Shown piece by piece: positions 63,115 through 64,000 of a stretch of 64,000 bases of DNA; position 1 is the first letter of the stretch, and the number at the start of each line of letters is the position of its first letter. The stretch lies in contig NZ_JARUVL010000006.1 of the NCBI RefSeq assembly GCF_030137545.1, positions 57,723 to 121,722 of the forward strand. Reading direction: 5' to 3'. The notes below the pieces were generated by a model, which worked only from the letters and a program-made list of their open reading frames with translations, made no database searches and had not been told where the DNA came from. The position numbers and the translations under genes are program-made. The stretch comes from Virgibacillus sp. LDC-1. Lineage in GTDB: Bacteria; Bacillota; Bacilli; Bacillales; Amphibacillaceae.

Positions 63115-64000
63115 TAGTTTGCCTCCTTCATTGGATATTGAATTCTAGAATGAAATATTCCCTTAAGTGTTTCCTGAATAACTCGATGCACTTCATTTAA
63201 CTCTTTAATTGTTATCGGACATTCATCAAACTGCCCGTCCAATAAACGGTCATTAACAATTGAAGCGACAATATCATCAATCTTTTCTTTTGTCGGTTCC
63301 TGTAATGACCGTACAGCTGCCTCTACAGAATCACAAATACAAATGATAGCAGCTTCTTTCGTTTGTGGTTTAGGACCCGGATAGCGATAATCCGCTTCCA
63401 AAACGTCTGGATTCTGCTCTTTTTCTTTATAATAAAAGAATTTTAATAAGGAAGTACCGTGATGTTGCATTGCTATATCAATAATTTCCCGTGGCAGCTT
63501 ATATTTTTTCAACATATCTGCTCCATCATAAGGATGGCTAATAATAATTTCTGCACTTTCCTTCGGAGCAATCCGATCATGCGGATTTGAAATTGCAAGT
63601 TGGTTTTCTATGAAATAATGCGGACATAATGTCTTTCCTATATCGTGATAATAGGCTCCCACCCTTGCTAGCAACCCGTTGGCTCCGATCGCATCACAAG
63701 CTGTTTCACTTAAATTTGCTACCATTACAGAATGATGATAGGTTCCAGGTGCCTCCAGAAGAATTTTCTTTAATAATGGTTGATTCGGACTAGATAACTG
63801 TAATAGCTTCATGTCCGTTAAGATATTAAGCCCCGTTTCAAAAAACGGCAGTAATCCAATCGTTAATACTGCAGATAAAAAGGCCGATGATACGCCAAAA
63901 CCGAGTTGTATCATTAAGCTAGAGAAGGCATATTTTTCAAAGGATAGAAATAAAAATAATAATATAGCAAGCATATTAATAACAGACATTCCTATACCTG
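63114..64000 (-). CDS. pgpH: PgpH (YqfF), 7TM-HD c-di-AMP phosphodiesterase, 3' part
   Basis: The C-terminal 295 or so codons of a membrane HD-domain phosphodiesterase that degrades c-di-AMP. The window starts inside the last transmembrane helices (INMLAILLFLFLSF, AVLTIGLLPFFETGLNIL), followed by the HD domain: APGTYHHSVMVANLSETA (His), GAYYHDIGK (His-Asp), SHPYDGADML, MQHHGTSLL and CDSVEAAVRSL. The frame stays open past the internal ATG at 63989 to the window edge, so the gene is cut by the boundary and not truncated. Full-length family members have about 700 residues. Confidence 0.93.
   Translation of the reverse strand, partial: GIGMSVINMLAILLFLFLSFEKYAFSSLMIQLGFGVSSAFLSAVLTIGLLPFFETGLNILTDMKLLQLSSPNQPLLKKILLEAPGTYHHSVMVANLSETACDAIGANGLLARVGAYYHDIGKTLCPHYFIENQLAISNPHDRIAPKESAEIIISHPYDGADMLKKYKLPREIIDIAMQHHGTSLLKFFYYKEKEQNPDVLEADYRYPGPKPQTKEAAIICICDSVEAAVRSLQEPTKEKIDDIVASIVNDRLLDGQFDECPITIKELNEVHRVIQETLKGIFHSRIQYPMKEAN

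Noticed and set aside
1..64000. CRISPR arrays, prophage, insertion sequences, toxin-antitoxin or defence islands
   Set aside because: I looked for direct repeats with regular spacers, transposase or integrase motifs and clusters of unknown genes. None was found beyond the tRNA-Phe-derived tandem units; the window is core chromosome.

Overview
The window is a 64-kb piece of the core chromosome of a low-GC Gram-positive bacterium of the family Bacillaceae. Gene order closely follows the Bacillus subtilis yqf-yqg-yqh region (efp, comG, pbpA/sodA, rpoD/dnaG, era). The AT-rich intergenic DNA, the class II ribonucleotide reductase and the gene content suggest an Oceanobacillus/Virgibacillus-like species, but the genus is inferred only from this synteny. 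No phage, insertion sequence, CRISPR array or defence island was seen. I found no large new multi-gene system; the unusual signals are small and local.

Layout. 1-5 kb: efp, a proline dipeptidase, aroQ, yqhR, yqhP, a patatin-like phospholipase and the manganese regulator mntR. 5-10 kb: a BceRS-BceAB-type antimicrobial-peptide sensing and detoxification module, with a perfect palindrome of BceR-operator form in front of the transporter genes. 10-13 kb: a coenzyme-B12-dependent ribonucleotide reductase with a pair of NrdR-like boxes upstream. 13-18 kb: rhodanese yqhL and the gcvT-gcvPA-gcvPB glycine cleavage operon behind a tandem glycine riboswitch. 18-21 kb: the SNF2-type helicase pair yqhH-yqhG, yqzE and aroK. 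21-25 kb: the comG competence pseudopilus operon, in which comGE carries an in-frame stop. 25-36 kb: a SufR-like regulator with four cysteines, small yqg genes, an LTA-synthase-family enzyme, glucokinase, rhomboid GluP, a ThiF/MoeB-like enzyme, a 5-formyl-THF cyclo-ligase and rpmG. 36-42 kb: a YceG-like fragment protein, pbpA, an MFS transporter, sodA and a six-tRNA operon containing two degenerate tandem units built on half of tRNA-Phe. 42-51 kb: Na/Pi cotransporter, NfeD-like protein, endonuclease IV, DEAD-box helicase CshB, YqfO, TrmK and cytochrome c-550. 51-64 kb: rpoD, dnaG, ppsR, ccpN, T-box-controlled glyQS, recO, yqzL, era, dgkA, ybeY and the 3' part of pgpH, which runs off the end.

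How the parts connect. Glycine is sensed by two unrelated RNAs: free glycine by the gcv riboswitch (catabolism on) and uncharged tRNA-Gly by the glyQS T-box (charging on). In both the competing terminator and anti-terminator pairings can be read directly from the sequence. CcpN and PpsR form the conserved carbon-control pair. rpoD-dnaG, era-ybeY-recO, cshB and trmK make up the macromolecular-synthesis core. Compared with the B. subtilis order, cdd (between dgkA and era), yqxD (between ppsR and dnaG) and the tapA-sipW-tasA/sin region (between yqzE and yqhG) are missing from their usual places.
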